From contig CAIOZW010000053.1 in the NCBI GenBank assembly GCA_903862855.1, positions 1 through 36,973 on the forward strand: a stretch of DNA of 36,973 nt. Reading direction: 5' to 3'. The notes under the pieces are model-generated. The model was not told where the DNA came from. It searched no databases and saw only the letters and a program-made list of their open reading frames with translations. This document shows positions 1 through 11,471 of the stretch, piece by piece (the first letter of the stretch is position 1; every line of letters starts with the position of its first letter). Made by a program: the position numbers and the translations under genes. Origin of the DNA: an uncultured Acidobacteriota bacterium. GTDB taxonomy: Bacteria; Acidobacteriota; Blastocatellia; RBC074.

Positions 1-61
<61 letters not shown>

Positions 62-163
62 ATTCGATTGAACAAAATGGTAGCCCAATCGAACGGAGAT
101 CATAGCTAAAAAGGGTTCACCAGTCAACCGTCATCTTGCCGACTTATTGCCAGCAGGATCTAT

Positions 164-255
164 CCTGTGGCAAGTGGCCTGTGGCAAGTGGCCTGTGGCA
201 AGTGGCCTGGGCAAGTGGCAGGGGCAGGTGGCAGGGGCAGGTGGCAGGGGCAGGA
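164..255. repeat. Short tandem repeat array: about 3 copies of CCTGTGGCAAGTGG (14 bp) followed by about 3 copies of CAGGGGCAGGTGG (13 bp)
   Basis: Direct reading: units at 164-177, 178-191, 192-205, a variant at 206-218, then 219-231, 232-244 and a partial unit from 245. Confidence 0.9.
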
Positions 256-278
256 TCTTTCGATCCTGCCCCTGCCAC
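241..278 (-). terminator. Perfect 17-bp stem-loop downstream of the TonB-dependent receptor stop codon; possible 3'-end hairpin but without a clear U-tract
   Basis: GTGGCAGGGGCAGGATC (241-257) / TTTC / GATCCTGCCCCTGCCAC (262-278). In the minus-strand transcript the loop is GAAA. Confidence 0.5.
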
Positions 279-307
279 TTGTCAGACAGTTGCGGCGCGA
301 TTCAGGT

Positions 308-3300
308 TTACCACTCGAGTCGCAAGGTTCCCTGAACCTGGCGCGGGCGGATGCCGTTTGCCCCATATGAACTGCCCAGACTGACAATTCCCTCGGCGCT
401 TGGGACGTTAAGTCCCTGCAGGTTGAGAACATTGAAAATATCGATGTTCACTCGCAACAGGAGCTTCTCTCGGATCCGGAAGAACTTCATCATCGATACA
501 TCAAGGCTCGAATTGAATGGGCCAAGATGATACTGATTACGCCAGGGATGAAGCCCCGTATCCACAGCAATGCGCTGACAATTGACGCGTGGACCAGTTG
601 CCAGGTTACAGTTGGCCGTTTGCGAAACGATCTGACCTGCGGAGTTAACGACGCGGTTCAGAGGAATATACTCGACATTCGTGTCATAGTCGTTTGCAAT
701 GTTCGGATCGGTGCTGACCGGCTGTCCGTATACCGGCGACGTGTAGATCGGCTTCTGCGCTGGCTTGTAGTTGTCCGGCAATCCGAAGACTCCATTACGC
801 AGACCGGCTGCATTATAGCTTCCAATCAGTCGCTGCGGGATGTAGCCGTTAAACCAGAGGTAACCATCCGTACAACGCTCCTGTGCTTTCTGCGTTGCCG
901 TTGCCGGAGTACTCCGGCAGTCAGTGATCCGGTACTTTTTGCCGTAAATTTCGAAGTTACCAAATTCCCCCCACTGCGAGGTTGGTTTGGCATACCAGGT
1001 ATTCAGGAAGGCAATCTTGCCCACCATCTTCCATCCGCCAATCACCCCATTGAGAAAATCGTTCGCGCCCCGGCCCAGCCACTGTCCCTTGCCAAAAGGC
1101 AGATCGTAGTTCCAGTTGGCCCGGATGCGATGCTTCGGTACGCCAGTATCCCGATCATAGAATAGAAAGCGATTCAGAGCGTCGATATCCTGGGGCACGT
1201 TGGACTCCGGCAGGAATATGGAGGGTACGGTACCCGTATCATCCCGGAAGGAATTGCCTGCCATCCGCAGGGCATTGGTCATCGTGTAGAAGCCCTGGAA
1301 GCTCAACCCTTTGCTGAAACGGCGTTCGATCTCCGCCGTCCACATTGACGTATTGATGTAGCCAGTCTTCTGGTAGATGATCACGTTGGTATAAGCCGTC
1401 TGATCATAGATGCGCCGCGCGACGTTGGCAAAAGTGCCGGTCGGGGTTGCACGCTGCTGGGTCTTGTACCAGATGTAGTCGTTCGATTGCGGATTGAGGT
1501 TGAACTGCTGATCAGCATTGACACCGTGTTTTCCCTGATAAGTAAACCTTATGACGGTTGAGGGGGTCAACTGCTTTTCGATGGCCAGGTTCCAGTCGTG
1601 AACCCGCAAGTTCCGCTGATTTTCCGCCATGCCCGCAACCGCCGTTCCACGACCAATGCCGACCGGGTTGACGGTGTCGACGATCTTGCCCGTATTCGAT
1701 CCGGCAATGATCGTCTGCGGTGTCCGCAGCAGATAGTTGCCAATCCCGTCCGGACTCTGGGCCGCACTGTTCGGATTGTAGGTGAAATTTGCCCGAAATG
1801 GCGCCAGATTGAAGAATGGGGCAAGCAGCGTCCGGATCGGCGTATTTGAAATATACATCCCGTAGCCGCCACGAACTACCATCTGCTTATTACCGTCGAA
1901 GAGGCGGTAGGCAAAGCCTCCACGCGGACCGATATCAAAGAGATTGCTCTTGAATATGCGGTTGTCCAGCCCAATGTCCTGTGCGCTTGCAAACTTGACA
2001 TCAACCGCCTTGAAAGCGTCGAGCACCCTCTGCGTGGTTGCTCCATTGGCAACATATGATGAGACTGGATCAGGGAAGTAGAGCGTCCGGGTCTTGACGT
2101 CAAAGGCATTGATGACATTGGCGGCCTCTTTGAAGGCCGGGAACATGTCCCAACGTGCTCCACCGTTGATTGTCAATCGATCATTGATCCGCCAAGAGTC
2201 CTGGAAATAGAAGCCCACGTATCGTTCGTTGAGTCTGACAAAGTTGCGCTTGAGCCCGACGGTATAGGTCGAGGCCGCCCCAAGAAAGAAGTTGGCCGCA
2301 TCGTAGCCGGTCTGCGGAACCGCAGTCGGATTGGTCGCTGTGCCGAGGGTTGGGCTGTGCAGGGCGGTGGCCAGACTGCTGAAGGCGGCCGAACCGGAGA
2401 TCGCTCCCTGATCGGGCAGGTAATGCTGCCGCTGATTATTGAAACGCCAGCCGAATTCAAACTTGTGACTCGAGATGAGCCACGAAAAATTCTGCTCGGC
2501 ATTGGTGGTAATCGTGTAGAGGGCACGTCGATTATCACCCTCAATGAAATTCATGAACCCATTGCCAGTGATATTTGGAAATCCCAGCTCACCAAGTGGA
2601 TTCGGAAGTCCAAACTTCTTCGAGAAGTCCTCGCTTGTTGGCCCGGTGACGGTCTGCGTACTTTGCCAGGTTCGATTGACCAGCGTCTCGACAAAGAATC
2701 GGGTCGAGAAGAGGTGCACCCAGCTCGTTGCTCCGGTAATTCCCTCCATCGGCAGGTAGGTGACGTTCGCCTCATTATTGAGTGTCGGAGCGCCAGTATT
2801 GGTTGCTGTCCCGATGAAGTTGGCGCGGTTCCTCCCGCCGTTGATCTTGAGGAAGCCAGTATCCTTCTCGCTAAAACGGTGATCGATACGTATCGTGTTC
2901 TGGTCATCCCGCCGGTTCGGAAGCACATTGGTTGCGACTGGGGTCTTGTAGTTGTTGGCAACCAAGGGGTTGACCCCTGGATCGGTTGGCAGCGGTGTAA
3001 TCTCGAAGATTGCCTTTGCCAGCGGGCTGATTCGCGAAATCGGAATGATGTTGTTCGGGAATTGGGTGCGCACTGAGACGGTGCGTCCACCGATCTGTTC
3101 AAGACGGGTCGTCGCCGGATCATACAAAAGAATGTTTCGACCGAGGCTATCCTGCAATCCACTGAAGTCGCCCTTTCTCCATGCCTCGGTCGGGACGACA
3201 AACTCTCTGGTAATCCCCTGTTTCAGCCGCAGACTCTCACGCGAAAAGAACCAGAAGGTCCGATTCTTACCATTGTAGAGTCCACCTGGCTTGGGGAGGT

Positions 3301-4207
3301 AGACCGGACCACTTGCCGAAAATCCATACTCATTCCGCAGGAGCGTCGGCACCTTGTACTGCTGGCCATTAAACAGAACATCCTGGCGGGCGCGGGCAAC
3401 TCCGAATCCGTTGTTACGATGTGTCTCGAATGCGGTGAAGCGCAGCTCGTTCTGTCCGCCCTTCGTTGTGACGACAACCGAGGTCGGACGATTATACTTT
3501 GCGGATGACGTACTCGTCTCGACACGCACCTCCCCGATCGATTCGAGTCCCTGAATGATTCCCGAGCCACCAAACTCGCGATTGTTCGAGGCGGCACCAT
3601 CCTGCACATAATCGGTCGAATACCCCATCAATCCGTTGGCTCGTACGCCGCCGTTAACATCGAAATTTGCCTCAAGTCCCGGGACCGTATCCTCCAGCAG
3701 CGCATTGATGTTGCGACCATTGACCGGCAGCTCCTTGATTCGCCGTGAATCGAGAGTGCTCCCAACCGTCGGGTCGGTTGCGTTGACGAGGGGGGTGATG
3801 TTTCCCTCGATGATGACCGTATCATTGACATCACCCACTGAGAGGGTCGGATTGACCTCCGTGACGCGCCCGGTCTCGATGACCAGTTCTCCCTGCCATG
3901 CCTTCATGCCTGTCGCTTCGACGCGAATGCGATAGCGGCCGATCGGCAGGGTTGGGGTGATGAAGGATCCTTCACTGTTGCCGATCGCAACCGTCTCTAC
4001 ACCTGTGGCAATATTACGGATGGTCAGCTTCGCCCCAGCCAGATTACTGCCACTTGCGTCTCTCACGGTTCCCTGAACCGAACCTCCGCCGCCAATCGAT
4101 TGGGCTGGACAATCGAATGACAGGGTTGTGATCAACACGATCAATGGAAACAAAAGCTGTCTTGTCAAAAGGGTCTTACTTTCATTCATGGCCTCTTCGC
4201 CCTCCAA
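308..4207 (-). CDS. TonB-dependent receptor, Oar-like, with N-terminal carboxypeptidase regulatory-like domain
   Basis: 1299 aa; signal peptide-like N-terminus, GGGSVQGTVRDASGSNLAGAKLTIRNIATGVETVAIGNSEGSFITPTLPIGRYRI (CarboxypepD_reg style), plug region LPVNGRNINALLEDTVPGL, beta-barrel C-terminus ending VQGTLRLEW. The true start may be the internal MNESK. Confidence 0.92.
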   Translation of the reverse strand: MEGEEAMNESKTLLTRQLLFPLIVLITTLSFDCPAQSIGGGGSVQGTVRDASGSNLAGAKLTIRNIATGVETVAIGNSEGSFITPTLPIGRYRIRVEATGMKAWQGELVIETGRVTEVNPTLSVGDVNDTVIIEGNITPLVNATDPTVGSTLDSRRIKELPVNGRNINALLEDTVPGLEANFDVNGGVRANGLMGYSTDYVQDGAASNNREFGGSGIIQGLESIGEVRVETSTSSAKYNRPTSVVVTTKGGQNELRFTAFETHRNNGFGVARARQDVLFNGQQYKVPTLLRNEYGFSASGPVYLPKPGGLYNGKNRTFWFFSRESLRLKQGITREFVVPTEAWRKGDFSGLQDSLGRNILLYDPATTRLEQIGGRTVSVRTQFPNNIIPISRISPLAKAIFEITPLPTDPGVNPLVANNYKTPVATNVLPNRRDDQNTIRIDHRFSEKDTGFLKINGGRNRANFIGTATNTGAPTLNNEANVTYLPMEGITGATSWVHLFSTRFFVETLVNRTWQSTQTVTGPTSEDFSKKFGLPNPLGELGFPNITGNGFMNFIEGDNRRALYTITTNAEQNFSWLISSHKFEFGWRFNNQRQHYLPDQGAISGSAAFSSLATALHSPTLGTATNPTAVPQTGYDAANFFLGAASTYTVGLKRNFVRLNERYVGFYFQDSWRINDRLTINGGARWDMFPAFKEAANVINAFDVKTRTLYFPDPVSSYVANGATTQRVLDAFKAVDVKFASAQDIGLDNRIFKSNLFDIGPRGGFAYRLFDGNKQMVVRGGYGMYISNTPIRTLLAPFFNLAPFRANFTYNPNSAAQSPDGIGNYLLRTPQTIIAGSNTGKIVDTVNPVGIGRGTAVAGMAENQRNLRVHDWNLAIEKQLTPSTVIRFTYQGKHGVNADQQFNLNPQSNDYIWYKTQQRATPTGTFANVARRIYDQTAYTNVIIYQKTGYINTSMWTAEIERRFSKGLSFQGFYTMTNALRMAGNSFRDDTGTVPSIFLPESNVPQDIDALNRFLFYDRDTGVPKHRIRANWNYDLPFGKGQWLGRGANDFLNGVIGGWKMVGKIAFLNTWYAKPTSQWGEFGNFEIYGKKYRITDCRSTPATATQKAQERCTDGYLWFNGYIPQRLIGSYNAAGLRNGVFGLPDNYKPAQKPIYTSPVYGQPVSTDPNIANDYDTNVEYIPLNRVVNSAGQIVSQTANCNLATGPRVNCQRIAVDTGLHPWRNQYHLGPFNSSLDVSMMKFFRIREKLLLRVNIDIFNVLNLQGLNVPSAEGIVSLGSSYGANGIRPRQVQGTLRLEW

Positions 4208-4713
4208 GGTCTCTTTGTTTGACTTATAAGTACTCTGAGAATCTAACCGTGATCCAACTGTGTTGATTTAAACCACTGCACGAGATATCTGGCGGCCAGT
4301 TCTCTACAAATTCCGGAATTGATCAACATCTTGTGCAAGGCTTGACAGAAGGAGTGCCGGATCGTTTTACCATTGATGGTGGATTTCTACAATTAAAGGC
4401 GGGTATAAATTCATCTTGTCAGGAAAATGTTGGGAACTCCCCTGATCACTGATACCCTCTGCTGAGAGCCGCCTGATGTGCAGAGCAGGGGCAATCTGTC
4501 CATTGCTGGCCATTCTGATGATCATCAGCATGGATGAGAACCGAGCCGTTTGTCATATAGAGAAAGCAAGAATGAGACAGGATAGATGACGGCGATCGAT
4601 CTGGCGGGGAGTCGTGATGGGCAGGATTGGCTGGCTGGTGAGATGTAGAGGAGTCAACAGGCCTGGTAGAAGCCAGAAGCTCGAGGTGGTTCGATCATCC
4701 TGAACAAAGCAGA

Positions 4714-4755
4714 AGAGCCCCGCCGCATAAGAATCAGGCATGCCGCCGGGGCTCT
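4714..4755 (-). terminator. Rho-independent terminator-like hairpin downstream of the TonB-domain gene
   Basis: AGAGCCCCGCCGCAT (4714-4728) pairs with ATGCCGCCGGGGCTCT (4740-4755) apart from a small bulge or mismatch; lies just after the minus-strand stop at 4781. Confidence 0.65.
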
Positions 4756-4780
4756 TTCCAGTCTCTTCCGAGCAGACAGA

Positions 4781-6547
4781 TCAGTAGAGATTGAAGGTGA
4801 ATTCAAGGTTACCGCGGACACTGACCGGCACACCAGCCTTGACGGCCGGATTGAAGCGGATCCGCTGGGCGGCCTCGATCGCCTTCTCGGTCAGACCGTC
4901 GGGAAGACCACGAACCACCCTGATATTGGTGATCCGGCCATCGAAGGTGAAGACGACGTTGAGGACAACCGTGCCCTGAATCTTGTTCTGCCGCGCCTCC
5001 TCGGTGTACTTGGCCTTCTCCTTGTAGAGGATGGTCGGACGAAGGCTGGTCGTCATCGGTTCAACAGTCCTTCCACCACCAAGCCCCATGTCACCACCGC
5101 CAAAGTTGCCACCCCGACCCTGGCCAGCCCCTCCACTTTCCCCACTTCCAACTCCGGTACCTGTACCGCGGCCGATACCTGCTCCGGTTCCCGGTCCGCT
5201 CGAGGGTGGGGCAGGCACACCCATCGGGTCACCCATCGGCCCCTTCATCGGTGGGAGTGCGCGCGGATCACCATAGATGGTCGGCATCACGGCGAGGCTC
5301 GGATCCTTGATCTTTGGAGGCTCAGGGTTTGGCATGACGATCTGTGGAGTCAGTGCCAGTGGTGGTGGAACGCCCTTGCTTGGAGGCGTCGGAGTGTTGC
5401 GGCCACCCCCACCGCCGCCCGAAGCGGCCTTGGGTTTGTTGAGGCTTCCGCCAACCTTGCGCTCCTTGACAGTCGAGGACTTTTCGATCTTGAGCTTGTC
5501 GATCTCAGTGGGAACCTCGGTCAGCGGAGTAAGGAGCGCCAGCTCCTCGACCGGTTTCTCCTGAGGGGTACAACGGGTTGGGAAGATGGAGCAATAGAGA
5601 TTGTAGTTATTGGTCAGGAATACCGAGAGGAGCAGAATGACAGCAAGCGGCCCCCAATTGGCTATCTCGAGGACGACCTTGGGGAGCACCATCCGTCTCG
5701 ACGAAAGATTGACCAGTTTCAGGACAAGCATTCCCCGGACGAGGTAACATCCGAGCAGGTAGACGACGAAGGCGATGATCAGTCCACGGACTGACCAGCT
5801 TGCCGCACGGCTGGCGGAAGAGATCGCACTCACGGCAAAGTAGATCGTCAGCATCCCGACGATGGCCATCTCTGAGCCGGCGAGGAGCAGGTTTCGTCGC
5901 CGGAGGTTTGTTCCTTCACCACGAATCAGCTCACCGACAAATCGGCGTGGATTCCGCCTGAATTCGTCCCCAGCCGCTTTGAACTCCCGGCCGATCCGTT
6001 CGGAGAGCGAATCTTCCTGAAGCAGAAACTGAAAGCCGGTTCCAGCGGTCGTGCCACTGGCGTTGTTCCTGAGGATCTCGCTGATATTTTTTAGTCCGGC
6101 GATCAGGCGGGAGATGAGCGAACCCGATTCAGGCAGCGCGAAGTTGAGCTCACCGCGTGCCTCATCCGTCCTGGTAAATGGTTGTGTTGAGGTCGTCTGT
6201 CGCGGTTGCCGCGGGGCAGGTTCAACAGTTTTTGGCGGTAACGAGTCTGAAGAGAAGACAGTTCGCCGACCTTCACCTGATTCGATCCCGCTCGGTACGG
6301 TCGGTCGAGAGGCTGGTCGTCTCACCTCGGCTGGAATGGGAGGCAGTTCGGACTCAGGAGTGGTCGAGAGCTCTCGTGTCTGACGAGAGAAGCCTGACCC
6401 GGCATCAGGGACTGAAGTCGCCGGAGTTGCAGGACGCGGTGCGGCAAGCCGCTGAAACTCTTCCTGTGTCAACAGCAGTTCAGTATCATTTGGGCAATAC
6501 TGAAAGCCGTTTGGGAAGTTTTGCTTACAGATTGGGCATATTTTCAT
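4781..6547 (-). CDS. TonB-family energy transducer C-terminal domain protein with N-terminal zinc-ribbon-like motif and central TM segments
   Basis: N-terminus MKICPICKQNFPNGFQYCPND (CxxC..C-type), hydrophobic segments (MAIVGMLTIYFAVSAISSA; GLIIAFVVYLLGCYLVRGMLV; GPLAVILLLSVFL), Pro/Gly-rich linker, TonB C-terminus YTEEARQNKIQGTVVLNVVFTFDGRITNIRVVRGLPDGLTEKAIEAAQRIRFNPAVKAGVPVSVRGNLEFTFNLY. Confidence 0.88.
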   Translation of the reverse strand: MKICPICKQNFPNGFQYCPNDTELLLTQEEFQRLAAPRPATPATSVPDAGSGFSRQTRELSTTPESELPPIPAEVRRPASRPTVPSGIESGEGRRTVFSSDSLPPKTVEPAPRQPRQTTSTQPFTRTDEARGELNFALPESGSLISRLIAGLKNISEILRNNASGTTAGTGFQFLLQEDSLSERIGREFKAAGDEFRRNPRRFVGELIRGEGTNLRRRNLLLAGSEMAIVGMLTIYFAVSAISSASRAASWSVRGLIIAFVVYLLGCYLVRGMLVLKLVNLSSRRMVLPKVVLEIANWGPLAVILLLSVFLTNNYNLYCSIFPTRCTPQEKPVEELALLTPLTEVPTEIDKLKIEKSSTVKERKVGGSLNKPKAASGGGGGGRNTPTPPSKGVPPPLALTPQIVMPNPEPPKIKDPSLAVMPTIYGDPRALPPMKGPMGDPMGVPAPPSSGPGTGAGIGRGTGTGVGSGESGGAGQGRGGNFGGGDMGLGGGRTVEPMTTSLRPTILYKEKAKYTEEARQNKIQGTVVLNVVFTFDGRITNIRVVRGLPDGLTEKAIEAAQRIRFNPAVKAGVPVSVRGNLEFTFNLY

Positions 6548-6660
6548 TCGCAGCTTACCTCAACGCTGAATCTTAATCGCCGAACTGTTAAATTACAAGT
6601 CTACACTATTTCACCACTTATCGAACGGAGGTTGAGGCGGCCCTTGCAGCCCACGCAAAG

Positions 6661-8718
6661 TTACTTATCGCGCCGGTACTCTTCCAGTTTGCGGTAGAGG
6701 GTCTTGCGACCAATGCCCAGGAGCCGCGCCGCTTTGGCCTTATCTCCGTCAGTGAGCTGAAGAGTGCGGATTATGACCGCCTCCTCGATCTGCTCGATCT
6801 TCATCGGCAAAGGAATCTCGATGATCTCGGAGACAAGAGGTGACTGGTGAGAGCGGATAGCCTCGGGTAGATCAGCCTCGGTGATTGCCCGCCCGGCGGC
6901 GACAATGACCGCCCGCTCCAGGCAGTTCTCGAGCTCCCGGACATTGCCCGGCCAAGCATAGCACTTCAGTTGCGAGAGGGCGTGATCATTGATGCCAGTG
7001 ACGCGGCGTCCGCTCTTCTGCTGATATCTTTCGAGAAAATAGGCGACCAGCTGTTCGATATCGTCGCTCCGCTCCCGGAGCGGGGGCAGATGGATCGGAT
7101 AGACGTTGAGCCGGTAGAAGAGGTCACGGCGGAATCGCCCCGCCTCGATCTCTTCTTCAAGGTTCTTGTTGGTAGCGGCGATGACCCGGACATCGGTCTT
7201 GATCACCTCCGTGCCACCAACCCGCGTAAACTCCCCGTCTTGCAGTACGCGGAGGAGACTGACCTGCGCGGACAGGCTCATCTCTCCGATCTCATCGAGA
7301 AAGAGGGTCCCCCCGCTCGCTTCCTCAAACCGACCAACCCGCCGAGACCGGGCATCGGTGAAGGCACCGCGTTCGTGGCCAAAGAGCTCTGTTTCGAGCA
7401 GACTCTCGGGGATGGCTCCACAATTGATCTTGATGAATGGCCGGACGGCACGTCTGGAGTTGAACTGGATCAGACTGGCAATCAGTTCCTTTCCAGTCCC
7501 TGACTCGCCCTGCAACAGAACGGTCGTGCTGCTGTCGGCAACCGAGAGCGCCATATCGATCGAACGGCGCAGACTGGCCGATGAGCCGATAATCCGCTCT
7601 CCTGCCCGTTGATCGTTGAGCTGGCGTTTCAGACGGATCACCTCCGTCGCCAGTCGATCCTTCTCCAGCGCAATCGCCAGTTGGCTCGAGATACCCTCGA
7701 GCAACTGAACATCGTATTCGCTCAACCCTGCCTCGTCGTTGAACCAGACGATGGCAATGATCCCGAGAACCTTCTCCTTGACGGTGATTGGAACGATGAG
7801 TGCCGATTTTCCCTTGAAGACATTGCCCAGAACGTAGCGGGCCAGCGGGGACTGGCGGGTATCGGTGAGACGAAATGAGCAGTGTTCGTCGATCATTTCA
7901 CCAACTGCCGGGTGATCTGGCAATCGCAGGACACGCGCCTCGCGAAATCGCGCTTCGACCTGTTTCCGGAGGTCGAAGCCACGGCGACCCCGCAATTCAT
8001 CAAGATGGAGCGATTCACCGGTCTGGTCGAGGATGGCGATACCGCCATAGTCGGCCTTCAACAGCTCCAACGCCCGGTCGATCACGAAGTCGGTTACTTC
8101 GGTAAAGTCGGTTCGCGCACTGATGTCATTGGAGATCTCCAACATGAGCCGGGTCAGTTCGACCTCGCGCTCTTTCTCCTGATAGAGCTGTGTGAACTGA
8201 AGGCCGATCGAGACCTGACCGGCCAGCCACTCGACAAGACGTATCTCGGTCTCTGTCCACTGGTGAGGATGCTGGCAGTAATGGAGACCCAGCACGCCAA
8301 AGAGCTGGTTGCGGATTACAAAAGGTGCGACCAGAACTGCGCGGGTGCCGATCAACTGCAGGGTTGTCCGAACCCAGAGTGGTACCTGTGCCGAGTGGCT
8401 GTCATCGATCGAGTAGTGGCGCGCCTGCGGAAGGTAGCGTTGGATCGTTTCGAGCGGGACCAGCTTGGCCGGAATATTCAGCCCGAGTCCAGGTGCGAGC
8501 GAAGTGTCCCCGAGATACTCGTGGCTGACCCGGTATCCACCCTCCGGCGTTGGCGTGATGATGTTGCACCGGTCGACACCGAGCCTTTGACCGACCTCGG
8601 TCACGGCCCCGAGAAGAAACTTCTCGATGTCCATGATGCTGACAGCGTCTGGATTGATGCGGCTCAGCAGGGCCTCACGCGCTTCGTACAGTTCGATCAG
8701 GTGGGAGTCGAGATTCAT
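6661..8718 (-). CDS. Sigma-54-dependent transcriptional activator (GAF-GAF-AAA+-Fis HTH)
   Basis: Walker A GESGTGKE, GAFTDA loop, Walker B GGTLFLDEIGEM, LPPLRERSDDIEQL, C-terminal Fis-like HTH KAKAARLLGIGRKTLYRKLEEY; two GAF-like N-terminal regions. Confidence 0.94.
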   Translation of the reverse strand: MNLDSHLIELYEAREALLSRINPDAVSIMDIEKFLLGAVTEVGQRLGVDRCNIITPTPEGGYRVSHEYLGDTSLAPGLGLNIPAKLVPLETIQRYLPQARHYSIDDSHSAQVPLWVRTTLQLIGTRAVLVAPFVIRNQLFGVLGLHYCQHPHQWTETEIRLVEWLAGQVSIGLQFTQLYQEKEREVELTRLMLEISNDISARTDFTEVTDFVIDRALELLKADYGGIAILDQTGESLHLDELRGRRGFDLRKQVEARFREARVLRLPDHPAVGEMIDEHCSFRLTDTRQSPLARYVLGNVFKGKSALIVPITVKEKVLGIIAIVWFNDEAGLSEYDVQLLEGISSQLAIALEKDRLATEVIRLKRQLNDQRAGERIIGSSASLRRSIDMALSVADSSTTVLLQGESGTGKELIASLIQFNSRRAVRPFIKINCGAIPESLLETELFGHERGAFTDARSRRVGRFEEASGGTLFLDEIGEMSLSAQVSLLRVLQDGEFTRVGGTEVIKTDVRVIAATNKNLEEEIEAGRFRRDLFYRLNVYPIHLPPLRERSDDIEQLVAYFLERYQQKSGRRVTGINDHALSQLKCYAWPGNVRELENCLERAVIVAAGRAITEADLPEAIRSHQSPLVSEIIEIPLPMKIEQIEEAVIIRTLQLTDGDKAKAARLLGIGRKTLYRKLEEYRRDK

Positions 8719-8769
8719 AATTTCAGACGATCAGGGTGATGTCGGGTTACCGGTTGGGTCAGAAGTCCA

Positions 8770-10176
<1,407 letters not shown>

Positions 10177-10259
10177 TACTCAGTCGTCGCTAGAGGTTAC
10201 GCCACTGCCCGTCCGGCTCTGATTTGTGGACGGTCGGGCAGTGGCCATCAATGGAATGA

Positions 10260-11372
10260 TCAGATCAGCTCATCGATCGAACTCCAGGAGAGGCCCTGTG
10301 ATTCGGCGACGGCCTGATAGGTCAGTTTCCCGCGATAGGTGTTGACGCCATTCTTCAGATGATGGTCAGCCGTAATCGCCTCCCGGAAGGGGCGATTGGC
10401 CAGTTTGAGCGCAAAGGGCAGTGTGGCATTGGTCAACGCGAAGGTCGAGGTGCGCGGGACCGCTCCGGGCATATTGGCGACACAGTAGTGGAGAACTTCA
10501 TCAACATAGAACGTCGGATTGCTGTGCGTCGTCGGCCGGGTCGTCTCGATACATCCACCCTGATCGACCGCGACATCGACGATCACCGCCCCACGATGCA
10601 TCGTCTTGAGCATATCTCTTGTCACCAGTCGGGGCGCCGAGGCTCCCGGGACAAGTACCGCCCCGATCACCAGATCGGCATTGGCAATCGCCTCCTTGAC
10701 CGTATATGGATTGGAGATGAGCGTACGGATCTTGGCTCCAAAGATATCGTCAAGATATCGTAACCGCTCCAGATTCCTGTCGAGCGCAACGACGTGGGCA
10801 CCCAAGCCGACCGCCATCTTGATCGAATTGATCCCGACTACTCCGCCCCCGACGATCGCTACCTTGGCCGGAAGAACTCCCGGAACCCCACCCATCAGTA
10901 CTCCCCGGCCACCCTCAGGTTTGGTCAGATAGTGTGCGCCAACCTGCACCGCCATTCGTCCGGCAACCTCGGACATCGGTGTCAGCAGGGGGAGATGGCC
11001 ACTCTCGGAGGTGATCGTCTCGTAGGCGACTCCCGTCACCTCACGCTCAAGCATGGCCCCGGTCAGTTGCGGATCCGGCGCGAGATGGAGATAAGTGAAG
11101 AGGATCTGTCCTTCTCTCATCCGCTCATACTCCGGCCCCACCGGCTCCTTGACCTTGACCACCATCTCCGCCTGGGCCCAGACCTCATCCGCGGTCGTTA
11201 CGATGGTTCCACTTGCCTGACGGTACTCCTCGTTGCTGATACCACTTCCCTCGCCAGCACCAGACTCGACCAGAACCCTGTGTCCATGGTCATGCAGTGT
11301 CTGCACCCCGGCTGGCGTCAGGCCAACCCGGAACTCATTGTCCTTGATCTCTTTCGGTAGTCCGATAATCAT
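10260..11372 (-). CDS. ald: Alanine dehydrogenase
   Basis: [48 protein letters not shown] motif [69 protein letters not shown]. The ORF track extends to 11441; the start is placed at the internal MIIGLPKE. Confidence 0.95.
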   Translation of the reverse strand: MIIGLPKEIKDNEFRVGLTPAGVQTLHDHGHRVLVESGAGEGSGISNEEYRQASGTIVTTADEVWAQAEMVVKVKEPVGPEYERMREGQILFTYLHLAPDPQLTGAMLEREVTGVAYETITSESGHLPLLTPMSEVAGRMAVQVGAHYLTKPEGGRGVLMGGVPGVLPAKVAIVGGGVVGINSIKMAVGLGAHVVALDRNLERLRYLDDIFGAKIRTLISNPYTVKEAIANADLVIGAVLVPGASAPRLVTRDMLKTMHRGAVIVDVAVDQGGCIETTRPTTHSNPTFYVDEVLHYCVANMPGAVPRTSTFALTNATLPFALKLANRPFREAITADHHLKNGVNTYRGKLTYQAVAESQGLSWSSIDELI

Positions 11373-11471
11373 ACTCTCTTCTCCTTCTCCTGACCGCAGC
11401 CCGTTCTTACGACGGACCGGCCGCGGCTTGATCTTGATCATCTATTCATTCTATCGATCATCACCGGACGA

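Noticed and set aside
164-255. Possible CRISPR array
   Set aside because: Units are 13-14 bp and contiguous without spacers; no cas genes in the window.
136-432. Short ORFs on both strands (82, 62, 90 and 67 aa) over the tandem array
   Set aside because: They translate low-complexity GC-rich repeats in several overlapping frames; no credible protein features.
527-3201. Antisense and shifted-frame ORFs of up to 239 aa inside the TonB-dependent receptor gene
   Set aside because: Overlap a clearly coding 1299-aa frame; biased-composition shadow ORFs.
7882-8739. 285-aa plus-strand ORF opposite the sigma-54 activator
   Set aside because: Antisense shadow of a well supported gene; no recognisable domain.
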